From Peromyscus leucopus (taxonomy: Eukaryota; Chordata; Mammalia; Rodentia; Cricetidae): DNA of 64,000 nucleotides. Location of the stretch: assembly GCF_004664715.2 (NCBI RefSeq), contig NC_051072.1, forward strand, positions 39,184,142 through 39,248,141, written 5' to 3'. Positions 34,765-45,564 of this stretch are shown here, piece by piece. The notes beneath the pieces were generated by a model that was not told the origin of the DNA, did not search any database, and saw only the letters and a program-made list of their open reading frames with translations. Every line of letters begins with the position of its first letter. The first letter of the stretch is position 1. The translations under genes and the position numbers were made by a program.

Positions 34765-34770
34765 TAGCAT

Positions 34771-34784
34771 AGTGCCCCCTAGTG
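34771..34784 (-). promoter_or_regulatory. CTCF-like motif
   Basis: The reverse complement reads CACTAGGGGGCACTAT, close to the CTCF core CACCAGGGGGCGCTA. It lies 12 bases beyond the GA tract. Confidence 0.4.
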
Positions 34785-34930
34785 AAGACATAGTTTCATA
34801 ACTGTCCCTCCAGGTCTGCAACTGATCCATGCAGGGCATTTGCTTCCCTTTATTCACTCAAACCAAGATCCAGGCCTTCAGTGGAGGCAGATGTGAACAG
34901 TACAGAACCAGTGATACTATTAAATATTTA

Positions 34931-35063
34931 CAGAAAGCCCAGAGAGAAGGCTCAGCCAGTTAATGCCCTTGCCATCAATCTGGAGTCTTGATTTCCATTC
35001 CTCAGGTTCTCTGATGAAAGCAGACTATGAATTCCTGCAAATTGTCTTCTGATCTGCACATGG

Positions 35064-35110
<47 letters not shown>
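34931..35110 (+). mobile_element. B3 SINE with CA tail
   Basis: AGAGAAGGCTCAGCCAGTTA, CTTGCCATCAATCTGGAGTC, AAATTGTCTTCTGATCTGCA and a (CA)n tail follow the B3 order. Confidence 0.85.
35065..35108. repeat. (CA)22 microsatellite
   Basis: Uninterrupted CA run at the B3 tail. Confidence 0.97.
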
Positions 35111-35344
35111 TAATTTTTCTTAAAGATTTGCAAAAATGATCCATATAACTGTATGTCTTAATGATAATGTCTTAAAAACAACTTTTAAAAATACTAAATC
35201 AGCATCAGTGTTTCTAGCTACTATATGTGACATTTGTGATTTTCTCTAATAAACGTTCTTTGTTCATTTTACAAAACAAAGTTTTGAATATTGAAAATTG
35301 CAGGCAACACTAAAGTTAAAATACTGCCTTTTCATCTTAAAAGT

Positions 35345-36352
35345 TTAGAGCCTGCAGGATATAAAGAAATCAGTCTTTAACTGATGAGGAGATTTGCTCT
35401 CTGTTGGCTAGCTCTTATAGTGCTAGAAGATGCCATACAGGCTGCTGGGGGAAAGTATATATCATTGGGCTTGTCCAGTGCTGGTACTTCCTTGCACAAT
35501 GTAATACCAACCTGCCAGACACGGCAAGCCTGCTGGTGTAATACTGGCATGGCTGTCATGGGGGTCACTAACTGATTTGAGACCTGCACCATAGGAAGAA
35601 ATTTCATGCCTGGTCCGGTTACCGGGTCCTGTTACCAGCTCATGGCTGGGGAGATCGCAGGCCCTAGAGCAGAGCCAATCATTGTACTTTTGCTAAATGA
35701 TGTTGTTGTCAATTTATCAGCTAAACACTTTAAGTTTACACCCATAAACCTGGGCTGTTTCAGTCTTGGTTGGAGAAGCTTCTTTTTGCACTAGGGCCAG
35801 CAGCCAATGGAGAGACTCATAACTGGGAAGAGACTAAGTGTTTAGCCTTGAACAGGACACCTTTATCACCCACCCACTCCCAACCAAGGCTCAGGGAACG
35901 TCACCGAAGAGAAGGCGGGAACACTGTATAAGACCCAGAGGATGGGGAAGAGAACTGTGAAATGCTGTGTTCTGAACACGACACAGTTGCTGCGCTCATG
36001 AACTCACAGCATTTGTGATTTTCTGTAGGAGAACCGCATAAGATCAAGCCAGCCAAAATATTGGCACCAACTGGAGAGGTGTTTTCCATGTTCAACCCAA
36101 AAAGTAGTTATTGATAGCTGGCTCATTATGTGGAAGATAGGATAAGCATGTTCTAGTGACCAACACTGATGCACTTGTGGACAGCACTGATTAACTTATT
36201 GAGTTATACATACATAAAGACATGAAGTTGGAAGGGCTTATTGTGGGGGGCAGTATGATGGAAGTTGGAGTGGGAAAATGATTGTAGTAAATGTGGTCAT
36301 ATTTCACTGTATATACATGCAAACTTCTAAAGAATAAAATTTAAAGAAAAAG
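35345..36352 (+). mobile_element. Rodent L1 (Lx-type) 3' UTR, about 1 kb
   Basis: Rodent L1 3' UTR landmarks in order: TTGGCTAGCTCTTATAGTGC, TACACCCATAAACCTGGGCT, TTGGAGAAGCTTCTTTTTGC, CTCAGGGAACGTCACC, CAGAGGATGGGGAAG, GTGAAATGCTGTGTTCTG, TCATGAACTCACAGC, AGACATGAAGTTGGAAGG, and the terminal AAACTTCTAAAGAATAAAAT. No ORF2 reading frame remains. Short open frames inside it are not genes. Confidence 0.85.
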
Positions 36353-36889
36353 TGAAAAACAGCCACCTATTTATGAAGTATTAATATGTTTAAAATGGCA
36401 TTTGGTAATATATTGGTCACCTAAATGAATATGAGTATGATGGCCCTCATAAGACATCATTATTTATTTGTCAGAATAAAAACTTAATTTTATGTGAAAA
36501 TCTTGATTTTAATGATATGGTACACCTGGATAACTGCTTAACAGGAAAAAAAAAGAGCAAAATTTGGATGCATTCATCCTGCAAAGGAAATATAATATAC
36601 TGTATACCAGAGGAGTTGTGCTTTTTTTTTTCTGTTATTTTGGTTCAAACAGCAGAGAAAAATGCTTGGTTCCTGCCTTAGGGCAGACTGTGAAAAGTGA
36701 GTAGTCTCTACTCTGCCTGCTACTGGCTGTGCTTCCTGGTTAAAGAGGGAGCATCCATCCCCACTCTCCTTGAAGGTGTCCTGCAAGCAGCACTATGGAC
36801 CCCAAGTGGTTGAATATGTGAAGTGGAGTGCTTCCCCCACTGGGATCCCCTCTTAATTCCCAAACCAGCCTTGAATCAAATCACTATAT
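36353..36889. other. No gene or repeat recognised
   Basis: Sequence between two L1 pieces. No feature is supportable. Confidence 0.4.
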
Positions 36890-37090
36890 TTCAAAAGTTG
36901 AAGCAGCATGCTGCTTCTGCAAAATTAGTTTCCAAACAAGTTATGTGCAAAGGAAAACCTTTCAGAATAACAGCAAATTTCTCAGTAGAAGCTTTGAAAG
37001 CCAGAAGATTTGGAGCTATGGACTCTCATTTCTAGAAGACCATGACTGCCAACTTCGATTACTGTACCAAGAAAAACCATGCAAAAGATT
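36890..37090 (+). pseudogene. L1 ORF1p C-terminal domain remnant
   Basis: The plus-strand frame 36823-37035 contains QVMCKGKPFRITANFS followed by EALKARRFG. This parallels the conserved C-terminal motif of mammalian L1 ORF1p (QVTYKGKPIRIT...ETxxARRxW), the nucleic-acid-chaperone RNA-binding region. The frame ends at a stop at 37033-37035, well short of the usual ORF1p terminus, and no ORF2 follows in phase, so this is an inactive fossil rather than a gene. Confidence 0.7.
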
Positions 37091-37299
37091 GTAATTGCCA
37101 TTAGATTTGTTTAATAGACACAAGACTGATAAGATTATCAACTTGTTTGGGTGTGTGTCATAAAAGGGGATATGACGAATCAACAACTATTCAAAAACCT
37201 CACTCAACACAGTTCATCAATAAGTATAATAGAAAATCATAGGTCATTTTAGTAAATGCAGGAACAATAATTTCACAAAGTTCAATAATAATTTTTGCA
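37091..37299. other. No gene or repeat recognised
   Basis: AT-rich spacer with no identified feature. Confidence 0.4.
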
Positions 37300-37645
37300 T
37301 ATATGTATGTGCATCGCATATATGTATATGCATTCTCATACGTGGGTGAATGCATGTGTGTGTGGATACACATCTATATGTGTGGAGGCTCAAGTGTGAC
37401 ATCACATATTTTTCTCGATTACACTCTACCTTATATCTGTTTTGAAAGACAGGGTATCTTAGTTGAACCCAGAGCTTACCCACTGGGCTAGTCTAAGTAG
37501 CCAGCTTGCTCTCCGCCTCACAAATGCTGGGATTACAGGCAGGACTTCAGACTGCCTGCCCACCATTTGTATGGATGCTGGAGATCCATACTTTGCTTTT
37601 CACACTGTTGAGGGAAGAACTTTATCCACTGATACTGCCGTGGCT
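37300..37645 (-). mobile_element. B4-type SINE
   Basis: A reversed tail (ATATGTATGTGCATCG, GTGTGTGTGG) is followed by TGTGTGGAGGCTCAAGTGTG, a reversed B1-like middle with CAAATGCTGGGATTACAGGC and a reversed head near TATCCACTGATACTGCC. Confidence 0.8.
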
Positions 37646-37853
37646 CTACATTCCATCTTAGTTTATCAGGAAAGGAGAAAACACAAAACAACTATTTGCC
37701 AACTGTGAATAGAAAGAAGCTTCAACACAACAGAGTAATATCAACCAAAAGGAGCGAAGGAGGGAAGTAAGATGCCCCCAAAGGTTTCAGAGTAATGAAA
37801 GAAATAATAGAAGCAGAATTTTAAAATAAATAATACTTTGATTCTATTTACAG

Positions 37854-38066
37854 CAGTGGTTCTCAACTTTCCTAATACCGCACCCCTTTAGTACAGTTCC
37901 TCATGTTGTTGTGATCCCCCCTCCCCAGCCATAATATTATTTTACTGCTACTCCATAACTGTAATTTTGCTACTGTTATGAATGACAATATAAATATATG
38001 ATATTCAGGATATCTGAAATGCAACCACCAAAGGGATAGCAACCCACAGGTTGAAAGACTATGTTA
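37854..38066. mobile_element. URR1-like DNA transposon (hAT-Charlie MITE)
   Basis: It begins CAGTGGTTCTCAACTTTCCT, contains AGTACAGTTCCTCATGTTGT and CATAACTGTAATTTTGCTAC, and ends with CCCACAGGTTGAAAGAC, the degraded inverted terminus. Non-autonomous; no transposase is present. Confidence 0.88.
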
Positions 38067-39385
38067 TGAGGTCAGGATTGCCCATCCCGCCCCCCATCAC
38101 TTCTCCACCATCAAAGATGTTAGAACACATAATACTGCTTGCATCTTTTTTAACATGGGTTTTTAGATGACTATTATTGCTGGGTTTTATTCTGTTAAGC
38201 TTTTTGTTCCAACCGGAGATGTTAACTGACATCGTTTGTTTACCTGAATGAGGATGCTTCTTTCTACAGTGCCTCTGGAATTGTGAGTAAACCCTATTAC
38301 AGGTGTGAAAAGTTTAGATTCATTACCTTAGAACTCATAGCGAAAGTGCTGAATCAGATGAGGCTAGATAGGGCAATGCTTCTGTTATCTGACTAGAGGT
38401 AGATATGAGAAAGAACTGACCAGGGCCAAGGCATCTGGTGACTTATGGAGGCTTCTTTGCATCTTCAATTGGTTTCTTACCTAGTGTAATGTAAGGCATA
38501 TTACAGTCTTCTGTTATCTGAAAGACTGTATACAGAAAGAACATACTCTGTGTTCACTTTTCTATTGGGCTCTGAACTTTCTGTGGCTTTGATTCTCAGG
38601 GACCGTCCTGTACAACAAAGCTAAATAAACTCATTAAACGAATTCTTTCCGGGTTCTTAGAAGACAATCTCAAGAAATTTCATTATTTTGCTCCAAATTC
38701 TGCCTTCCTTCATGTAATGAATATTTAATTCTCTCTTCTTCCAAAAAAAGACTTGAGGCTACTCCATTTCCTTTAGCAATTAGTTTAGATAAGCTGTATT
38801 ACCCATTTGTTTCAGCTACACAGTGGACAGTCACAAATGCTTATAATTTTCATAACTCTATTTGTACTTTAGCATGGTCAAGAGTGTTTCACAGATGTGA
38901 ACACGCAATTATCACTTGAGGGTATATACATACACTCATAATATCCAACATGTTTTTTTAAAACAAGTCCAAATGACTGTGTAAATCAGTCATTTTATTT
39001 TATGTTAGTTCATTCAAGTCTTTTAAAGGAAGTGAAAAAAAATGCATAGAGTTTAAGACCTTAGAGATATGTGAACAACGGTTCCTGGAAAGAGGTTGTA
39101 CATTTCACTAAACCTTCTGCAAGGCTGATAAGCTGATTAAAACTTCAGTGACTGTGGAGGGTTTGGAATGTAACAAATCCAGAGCCAAATCATCTTGGGC
39201 TCTTCTCAGCTCTCTTAATAACCATTTATTGCCATTGTCTGTACCTGACCTAACATCTTTCTGACAGTTAGCTGGAATTTGGAATGTTCAAACAGACACT
39301 AGCTGCCACAGAGCTAAAACTAAGAACGCCATCGGCCTTTAGCTCTGTATTTTTATGTTGATGGTTGTTGAATGGAATTAGCTGG
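38067..39385. other. 1.3-kb stretch with no gene recognised
   Basis: No SINE, L1 or plausible open frame is identified. Confidence 0.4.
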
Positions 39386-39730
39386 TGTAATGGTTACACT
39401 TCTATTGCTGTGATAAAACACCATGACCAAGGCAACTTGGAGAAGGAAGGGTTATTTGGGGCTAACAGTTCCAGAGAGTTAGGGTCTGTAATGATGGGGA
39501 CAGCATGCCAGCATGAGCTGGAAGCTGAGAGCTCAGAGCTCACATCTGGAGCCACAAACAAGAAACAGAATGGTATGTGGCTTTTGGAACCTCAAAGTCC
39601 AGGCCCAGCAATTTACTTCCTCCAGCAAGGCCACACCTCCCAAGCCTTCCTTCCCAACAGTGCCAAACAACTGGGGACCAAGTATTCAAATGCCAGAGAC
39701 TTATGGGAACATCACCTTCAACCTTCCACA
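39386..39730 (-). mobile_element. Solo MaLR LTR (ORR1-type)
   Basis: A 345-base LTR on the minus strand. Its conserved 3' end appears on the plus strand as TCTATTGCTGTGATAAAACA, then CCATGACCAAGGCAACTTGG. The 5' end is at TTCCACA. Flanking GCTGG (39381-39385) and GCTAG (39731-39735) match the 5-base duplication of ERVL-MaLR elements with one change. The 124-codon plus-strand frame across it is spurious. Confidence 0.85.
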
Positions 39731-39735
39731 GCTAG

Positions 39736-41144
39736 ATAGTTTCCAGTCTAGCTTTTCACTAAAATCAAGTTGTCCAGTTTTCTCAATCTTTCAAATATTC
39801 AAAAGCTTCAAAATATTCAGGCTCCAAGAATGAGTTTTAAAAGTAAAAGAGTTTTATGCATTTAGAAGATAAGTCCTGTTGCTTAACAAAAAAAAAAAAA
39901 AAAAAAAAAAAAAAAGCAGCTGAACCGAAGCTTGCCACAGCTTGCCACAGCTTTTGCTTTGTGCTACCCGGTTTTTACAGCACTTTACCAGTGTGATTTA
40001 TGAGACATCTTGTCATCTTTGTGCCGGGCTAGTCTTAAGGACTTCTGGACCAGAAGTCCAACTTAAGATAGTCCTTGGCTGACTTGTTGCCTTTAGCTTC
40101 TCTGCATATGCATCCACACATAGGGAAGGGCAAGGATGGGGCATATATTAGAGGAAAAGATGCATAATGAGAGAGGAGGGAGAGAATGAGGGAGCGGGAT
40201 TGTGAGGGAAAGAATGGAAGATAAAGGAAGGAAGAGAAAGATGGGGGGAGAGGGGGAGACAGAGAGGGGAAAGAGAGAGAGGTGAGAGGGGGAGCCCAAG
40301 AAAACACTATCTCTCTTGGCCACTTTCCAGGACTTGCCACAGAACACAAGGACAACATGCACTAGACATTGGTCCTGTAGGCCTTTCTAGCTGGCCCTTG
40401 CTTTCCTGGTCTCCTCTCTCTGGTCTCTGGCCCCGGTCATTGCTTAGTGTAGGGTAATTCTTTCACAACATAGAACCTAAGACAAATCACTCCTTTCTGG
40501 GATTGGCAAGCTGATTCTCACAGTGTATCTGCGTAGCTACAAGGGTCCATGTAAGTAGTCTCTGATGCATAATACAGTCGTATACCCTGCTGCTTTTTTC
40601 CAGCGCTGACCTAAGAATCACATACAAACACAGAGATTGGAATGCTAAAACAGGATTCTGTTTGAATAACAGATATTAGTCCTATGCAAATGGTGAATAT
40701 TCATGAAAGAATGTTCAGAAAATACAGAAAAATGAAATGAACAAAGAAAAGAAAATCATCCTTACCCAGAACTAATTTGGAAATCTGGCTCATTTTCATT
40801 TTTATGTGTAAATACATTCATCTGTACATCTAATTTTAAGATTTAATTGAGATTTGAATGTCTAGGACTGATTTTAGACCCTATTTTAGTTACTATTTTA
40901 CAAGAGGCACTTTCTCATATTATTTGACTTTATTTGAAAAAATAATTAATGGTTGAAGAAATTCCATTGCCTTGAGATAATGCCAAAATTTATCTAAACA
41001 TTAGTTCATGTGGTATATTCATAATATATATGTTATCTGTGAGAGCCAAAGTTACATTTAAGTTTTAATGACTATGTCTTAGAGATCCACAAACCAGAAA
41101 TATCTCTGATCTACAAGCCTCTTGCTCAAGGACAGATAGGTCCT
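39736..41144. other. 1.4-kb stretch with simple tracts only
   Basis: It contains an A28 run (39888-39915), an 11-base tandem repeat (GCTTGCCACA units near 39930) and a purine-rich tract at 40125-40305. Sequence at 40690-40850 faintly resembles an ancient L1 end. Open frames across the purine tract are artefacts. Confidence 0.45.
40125..40305. repeat. Purine-rich low-complexity tract
   Basis: Irregular GGA/GAGA sequence of about 180 bases, more than 85 percent purine by eye. Confidence 0.85.
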
Positions 41145-41148
41145 GAAA

Positions 41149-41749
41149 TGCTGGAGGCTGTTGTTTATGGGAGATAACAAGCCACATGCTTTCACTTCCC
41201 TAAACAAGTTTGTTTGACCCATCTGCACTGATGTGCTTGATCACATATAGGTGGGAGGTTCACAGACAGGGAATATGTTAGGGTGTATGCTTGCCCCTGA
41301 TTGGATGTAGGCTAGAGGTACATCAGGATGTATGCTTGCCCCTGATTGGACCTGATGGAAAATATTTAAGCCCCTGTAAACTGTGATTCAGGGCCATTTC
41401 CTGGAAACCTGTGGGAGCTCATTCTCGGGTTCCTCGTGGCTTTACCCAGCAGGTCCGAATAGAGGATGATCAGGACCACGGGCTTGAGTGCAGGTGTCTG
41501 AGATGGTCTGCACTTGGCAGTGCTGGGGAGGAGTCTTTTGCTCCACCCTTGGCGTCTCTATAAAAACCTGGGCAGAGACAGTCAGAGCCCGTTGGAATAG
41601 GTTCCAGGCCCTCTCGAGGCTATCCTTTATTTTCTATCTGTTTATCTCCGCAAGAGTCAACGCTATAAATCCTTCTATCTAATATTTCCTGCTGATTGCA
41701 CTCAAGAAAACTCTGGGGAACTGTGGGGGTGGTGGGTAAACGCCCCACA
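41149..41749 (+). mobile_element. Putative solo ERV LTR with duplicated U3 units
   Basis: A 601-base candidate LTR bounded by TG and CA (starts TGCTGGAGGCTG, ends AAACGCCCCACA) and flanked by GAAA at 41145-41148 and 41750-41753, a possible 4-base duplication. The upstream part carries two 26-base direct repeats (41280-41305 and 41325-41350, one mismatch, 45-base period) like U3 enhancers. TATAAAAA lies at 41559-41566, followed by a plausible R-U5. The family is not recognised. No gag, pol or env sequence is seen. Confidence 0.6.
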
Positions 41750-41873
41750 GAAACCTGGGTATAGACCTAGCCAGAGCCCATCTACCTGGTCAGTATTTAA
41801 TTAAAGCTTGCTTCAAATTTGACTTTAAATTGTGGCAGTGGTCTTATTCTTGACCAGTGGATTAACAATCAAT
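41750..41873 (+). mobile_element. Possible second R/U5-like LTR segment
   Basis: AAACCTGGGTATAGACCTAG and CCAGAGCCC echo the segment just after the TATA box of the adjacent LTR (AAACCTGGGCAGAGACAGTC, AGAGCCC). It may be part of a composite LTR, meaning the chosen 3' boundary is wrong. Confidence 0.4.
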
Positions 41874-42125
41874 AGTACAACTAATTTTGTATGAACATCT
41901 TTGAACACACATCTTCGTGGTGTGTCAAAAGACCTCTGTAATCCAAATCCCTTTAAGTAGAATTACTAAAGTGTAGGGTTATTTTTGAAGCCTGAGGCAA
42001 CTAATTATTTTTATTCATTTTCCTCAGGAAAAAAAAATACCTTGAGTTGGTTCAAAACCTAAGGTAACAAATTACATTTGAATGCACAATTGAACTTTAA
42101 AATATTTTTGTAAAAAATATGATCA

Positions 42126-42267
42126 GCCGGGCGGTGGTGGCGCACGCCTTTAATCCCAGCACTTGGAGCAGAGCCAGGCGGATCTCTGTGAGTTCGAGGC
42201 AGCCTGGCTACAAGTGAGCTCCAGGAAAGGCGCAAAGCTACGCAGAGAAACCCTGTCTCGAAAACCA

Positions 42268-42304
<37 letters not shown>
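42126..42304 (+). mobile_element. Full-length cricetid B1 SINE
   Basis: A near-consensus B1 beginning GCCGGGCGGTGGTGGCGCAC, with the cricetid-type right half CCAGGAAAGGCGCAAAGCTA and AAACCCTGTCTCG. Its tail has become an (AT)n run. ATATGATCA flanks it at 42117-42125 and 42305-42313. The low divergence and CpGs imply a fairly young insertion. Confidence 0.97.

Positions 42305-42308
<4 letters not shown>
42271..42308. repeat. (AT)n microsatellite
   Basis: About 19 AT units in the B1 tail, running into the target duplication. Confidence 0.97.
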
Positions 42309-42311
<3 letters not shown>

Positions 42312-42313
42312 CA

Positions 42314-43609
42314 TTTTCAGTAACTTGCTATGTGCTGCACAGGAGCAATTTCACTCCATGAAACTTAGTACTTAAAACAACAGGACAGTGATGCCTCGCT
42401 TATGAGATAGGAAAAAAATTCCACCATATAAGTAGTTAATTTGGACCATATTTTATACAAGGTTCAGAGCAATAAAAATGGAGAGAAAGAAAGCCAGGAG
42501 GTTATTATTAGAGCAACACAGAAGTGGTCGGCGGCTGCCAGTTCTTGTGGTCAGTGAGGTCACAAGAGCTGCAGGCCAGCATTTCAGACAAATTATGCCC
42601 ATTGAGGTCACAAGGTTCTACTTGAGGCAGTTTTTCATAATTGTAATGTTCTGTTTACAAAATGTCCTTGACTTAAAAGTATCCTTTTGTGCCCTCTAGT
42701 GTTGGAATTCACCAAGACTTTTGAGAAGTTCGACTCTGGGATTCAGATAGACCCCTTTCACTGTTTCCTCACTCTCTATCTCAAAATCTTTCAATTCAAA
42801 GAGAACACAAGTTGGAATATTACTACAGTACAATTCCTGCCATGCCTGCCACCTTTTTTTTATGAATAAAGCTTTATTGGCACATCTATAAAGGATGATC
42901 TGTGGACAACTACATTTTCTCTCTACAGCAAAGCTGAATATAGACTTCTGAGCTGACAATGTTAAAAACTTTACCATCTAGATTTGCACCAATTGACCAT
43001 TACTTGGGCCAGGGAATTCAATATTAGGTTAGAGACTGTAACATTGTAGAGTGTTTTAAAATACCATTCTTTTCTATCAACCACTAGGACAAGAACAGAC
43101 AGTTCTAAGTCAGTCAAGTGGCTTTTGCTTCAGTGACCAACCTCTAACTTCCTTAATGAAACAAGAGTTGTCTTAGTTTTTGTGATATGTACTCACAGAG
43201 ATGATATACACCTGATCCCGATGACTTTGATATGATAACATCAGGGGGAACAAAATAAGACTGAATAAGGTTCTTAGCCAATAAGACCTCACCCAATAAG
43301 ACCAGAACCTAGAGAGCGTTCAGATCTTGTGTTAACTCTCTGTCCTCACAGCTTCCTGTCGTTAGCACAGTACCCAAGGTAGCCAGCCAAGTTAGAAAGG
43401 TTTCAGGCCTAATGGTGGCTCACGGTTTGGGATGTTCTTGGGCATTCTCCATTGGCTCTGTCGCTTTGGGTGAGACAACATACCACAGAAGGATTGTGGG
43501 TGAAAAAAAAACCACTCATTTCATTGGCAGGAAGTGGATAAAGAGAAAAAGAACTGAGGTTCCAGCATCCCCTTTAAGGATTCATCCCAATGACCCAAAG
43601 AACTTTGGT
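42314..43609. other. 1.3-kb stretch with no gene recognised
   Basis: Short open frames (42478-42699 plus, 42696-42977 minus) have no recognisable domain. A CTCF-like motif is at 42689-42702. Confidence 0.4.
42689..42702 (-). promoter_or_regulatory. CTCF-like motif
   Basis: The reverse complement reads ACACTAGAGGGCAC, matching the CTCF core at all but the first position. No occupancy data. Confidence 0.35.
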
Positions 43610-43620
43610 AGGGATTTATC

Positions 43621-43977
43621 GTTTCTTTTTTTATTAAGAGATTTTCCATTCATTTTTATATACCAACCACAAATTCCCCTGTCCTCCCTCCTTCTGCCCC
43701 CCAGACTTCCTCCCCAACCCCTTCCCCTGCCCATCCCACCTCCTCCAAGGCAAGGTCTTCCATGGGAAATCAGCAGAGCCTGGTACATTCAGTTGAGGTC
43801 CAAGCCTCTCCTCCCTGCACCAAGGCTGCGCAAAGTGTCTCACCATAGGCACTAGGCTCCAAAAAGCCAGCTCATGCACTAGGGACAGATCCTGATCCCA
43901 CTGCTTGGGGAATTGGAAAAAGTACAGAGACAACTAGCCAAACTAGTGGAAACACATGAACTGTAGACCAATAGCTG
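43621..43977 (-). mobile_element. 5'-truncated L1 insertion, internally deleted
   Basis: A minus-strand cricetid-type L1 3' end. The reversed tail TTTTTTTATTAAGAGATTTT is followed by ACCAACCACAAATTCCCCTG, AAATCAGCAGAGCCTGGTAC, CACCAAGGCTGCGCAAAGTG and AAACTAGTGGAAACACATGA. The 11-base duplication AGGGATTTATC at 43610-43620 and 43978-43988 fixes both ends. The 147-codon plus-strand frame across it (43412-43855) is not a gene. Confidence 0.92.
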
Positions 43978-43988
43978 AGGGATTTATC

Positions 43989-44393
43989 TTTTAAAGGTTC
44001 CACCACTACTGTCTAGATCAATCAGGTCTTTAATACAAATGCCCTTTGGGGACACTACAAATGTAAACTGTAGTATCCATCTATTATTGATTAGCCAGAA
44101 CACAACTGATCAACATCTCCATTTTAATGCACTTAAAAAGAGAGCATTATTTTACATTTAGATACACATACAGCATTTCTTCACTATAATATACCATCTG
44201 CAGCAAATACAGAATGCATTTAAATTTGTGTTTGAGTCAATTCAAACATGATTGCTTATTGAATATACTAATAAGGGTATAGGGCACCATGGGAATCTGA
44301 TAGCCCTATGTGGGAACTTGACCGGCTACTCCACTTTTCTGGTTTAAATCTCAGATCTTCCTATGCCCCTGAGGCACTTGACACTCTCTTTTT
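43989..44393. other. No gene or repeat recognised
   Basis: AT-rich sequence without an identifiable element. Confidence 0.4.
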
Positions 44394-44700
44394 TTGTATC
44401 TAGCACCTTTATTGAAATTTCCTCCTCTTATTTGAAATAATTACTACATAGTTTATTCAAGCTTTTCATAATACTTCTCAGGAAGGGAATCTATTTCTCT
44501 TTCTAACTTAAATTTGATTTCCATTGCAATCCTGGTCAGCATTCTTTTTTTTTTTTCCCATAGACATACAGAAGAAGCAACAGCCTGGCCAGACAGTTTA
44601 CTTAGTCCATTAAACACAAGTCCAGACACAGACATTGCATAGACTTACACACAAAACCTCTGAACCAAGCAACATAAACCAACAACATTACCTCTAATCT
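44394..44700 (-). pseudogene. Possible processed-pseudogene tail, parent unknown
   Basis: A minus-strand frame (44635 to 44453) ends in a charged, protein-like tail (MEIKFKLEREIDSLPEKYYE) with a normal stop. About 40 bases further come AATAAAG and, 12 bases on, an A7 tract at 44388-44394, the layout of a retrocopied mRNA end. In the same phase upstream a TAA interrupts a longer frame reaching about 44845. I do not recognise the parent. The frame is short enough to be chance, and no duplication was found. Confidence 0.3.
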
Positions 44701-44845
44701 GCAGTAACAACAATGAATCTTGTTGTGAAGTATTAACAGAATTAAAATAAAATTCAGGGCAAATTAACAGCATACCTCCATTCCATGAGAAAAAAATGTA
44801 TCCAAACTTACCTGAAAAAGAAAAAGAAAAAGCAATAAATCTCAA

Positions 44846-45094
44846 ATGAAAGAATACTTCAACATTTTCAATAGATCGGGCAAACTTTTTATAACAATGT
44901 GGTTAGTTCCTGTATATATTATTTTCTGTAAATAACACTTTTAAAGCTTTGATTGATGCCAAAACAGCTGGTAATGATATTTTCTAGTAGTCAAATCTGC
45001 TAGTGGGGGAACTTTTAGAGCCATTTTTAAAACTCCAGCACCCAACTGGGCATTAGATGGCAGATTCAGGAAGGTTAAATCCAAACAGTGGGAA
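44846..45094. other. No gene or repeat recognised
   Basis: Nothing supportable is identified. Confidence 0.4.
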
Positions 45095-45262
45095 AATAAT
45101 ATGTTTAACAGTCAGACTGACTTAGATTTAAATCCCAGTTCTATTATAGGCCTGGTGCTCCAAGTCATGTTAAGACTTTGAGCCTCAGTATTCCTATCTG
45201 TAAAAATAGGAGCATTATATTTACTTAACAGGATCATAGTATACAGTTAAGTAAAGCCACTT
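45095..45262 (-). mobile_element. MIR SINE
   Basis: Reversed MIR: AGTCAGACTGACTTAGATTT, AAATCCCAGTTCTATTATAG, GAGCCTCAGTATTCCTATCT, GTAAAAATAGGAGCATTATA. Confidence 0.85.
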
Positions 45263-45564
45263 TATATAACCTCAATGACCTTATTTGTCTTAAAGCTTGC
45301 TCTCATGCTAATGCTTTGCAGTTTAATGTACGGATGAACTTTATGGAATTTAAAATGAATATAAAGAATAATATAGTTCTGTGTTTTTTGCTCTTCTTCA
45401 TAGGGTAACCAGGTTGGTTTATACAAAATATCGACCATCTAAGTGCTGGGTGGTATAATTTCCCAGTGAAAATTCAGCCACTTTCACTCAGAGTTCACTT
45501 AACGTAGACTACAGTAGGCTCCAGTAAGGCCTCTGTGTCTCATATAAATCCCACAATGTCCCTG

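Noticed and set aside
34459..34857. 132-codon minus-strand Ser/Leu-rich frame and plus-strand Arg/Glu frames
   Set aside because: They are translations of the GA/CT tract.
39365..39739. 124-codon frame
   Set aside because: Lies across an ORR1-type LTR in antisense.
40035..40362. Two overlapping Leu/Ser/Pro-rich minus frames
   Set aside because: Generated by the purine-rich low-complexity tract.
43412..43855. 147-codon plus-strand frame
   Set aside because: Its second half is the antisense of a 5'-truncated L1 3' end. No conserved protein is visible.
44645..44845. Splice-acceptor-like TTTTTCAG followed by GTAAG on the minus strand (near 44810)
   Set aside because: The pyrimidine run is low complexity, and an acceptor immediately followed by a donor-like GTAAG does not define an exon.
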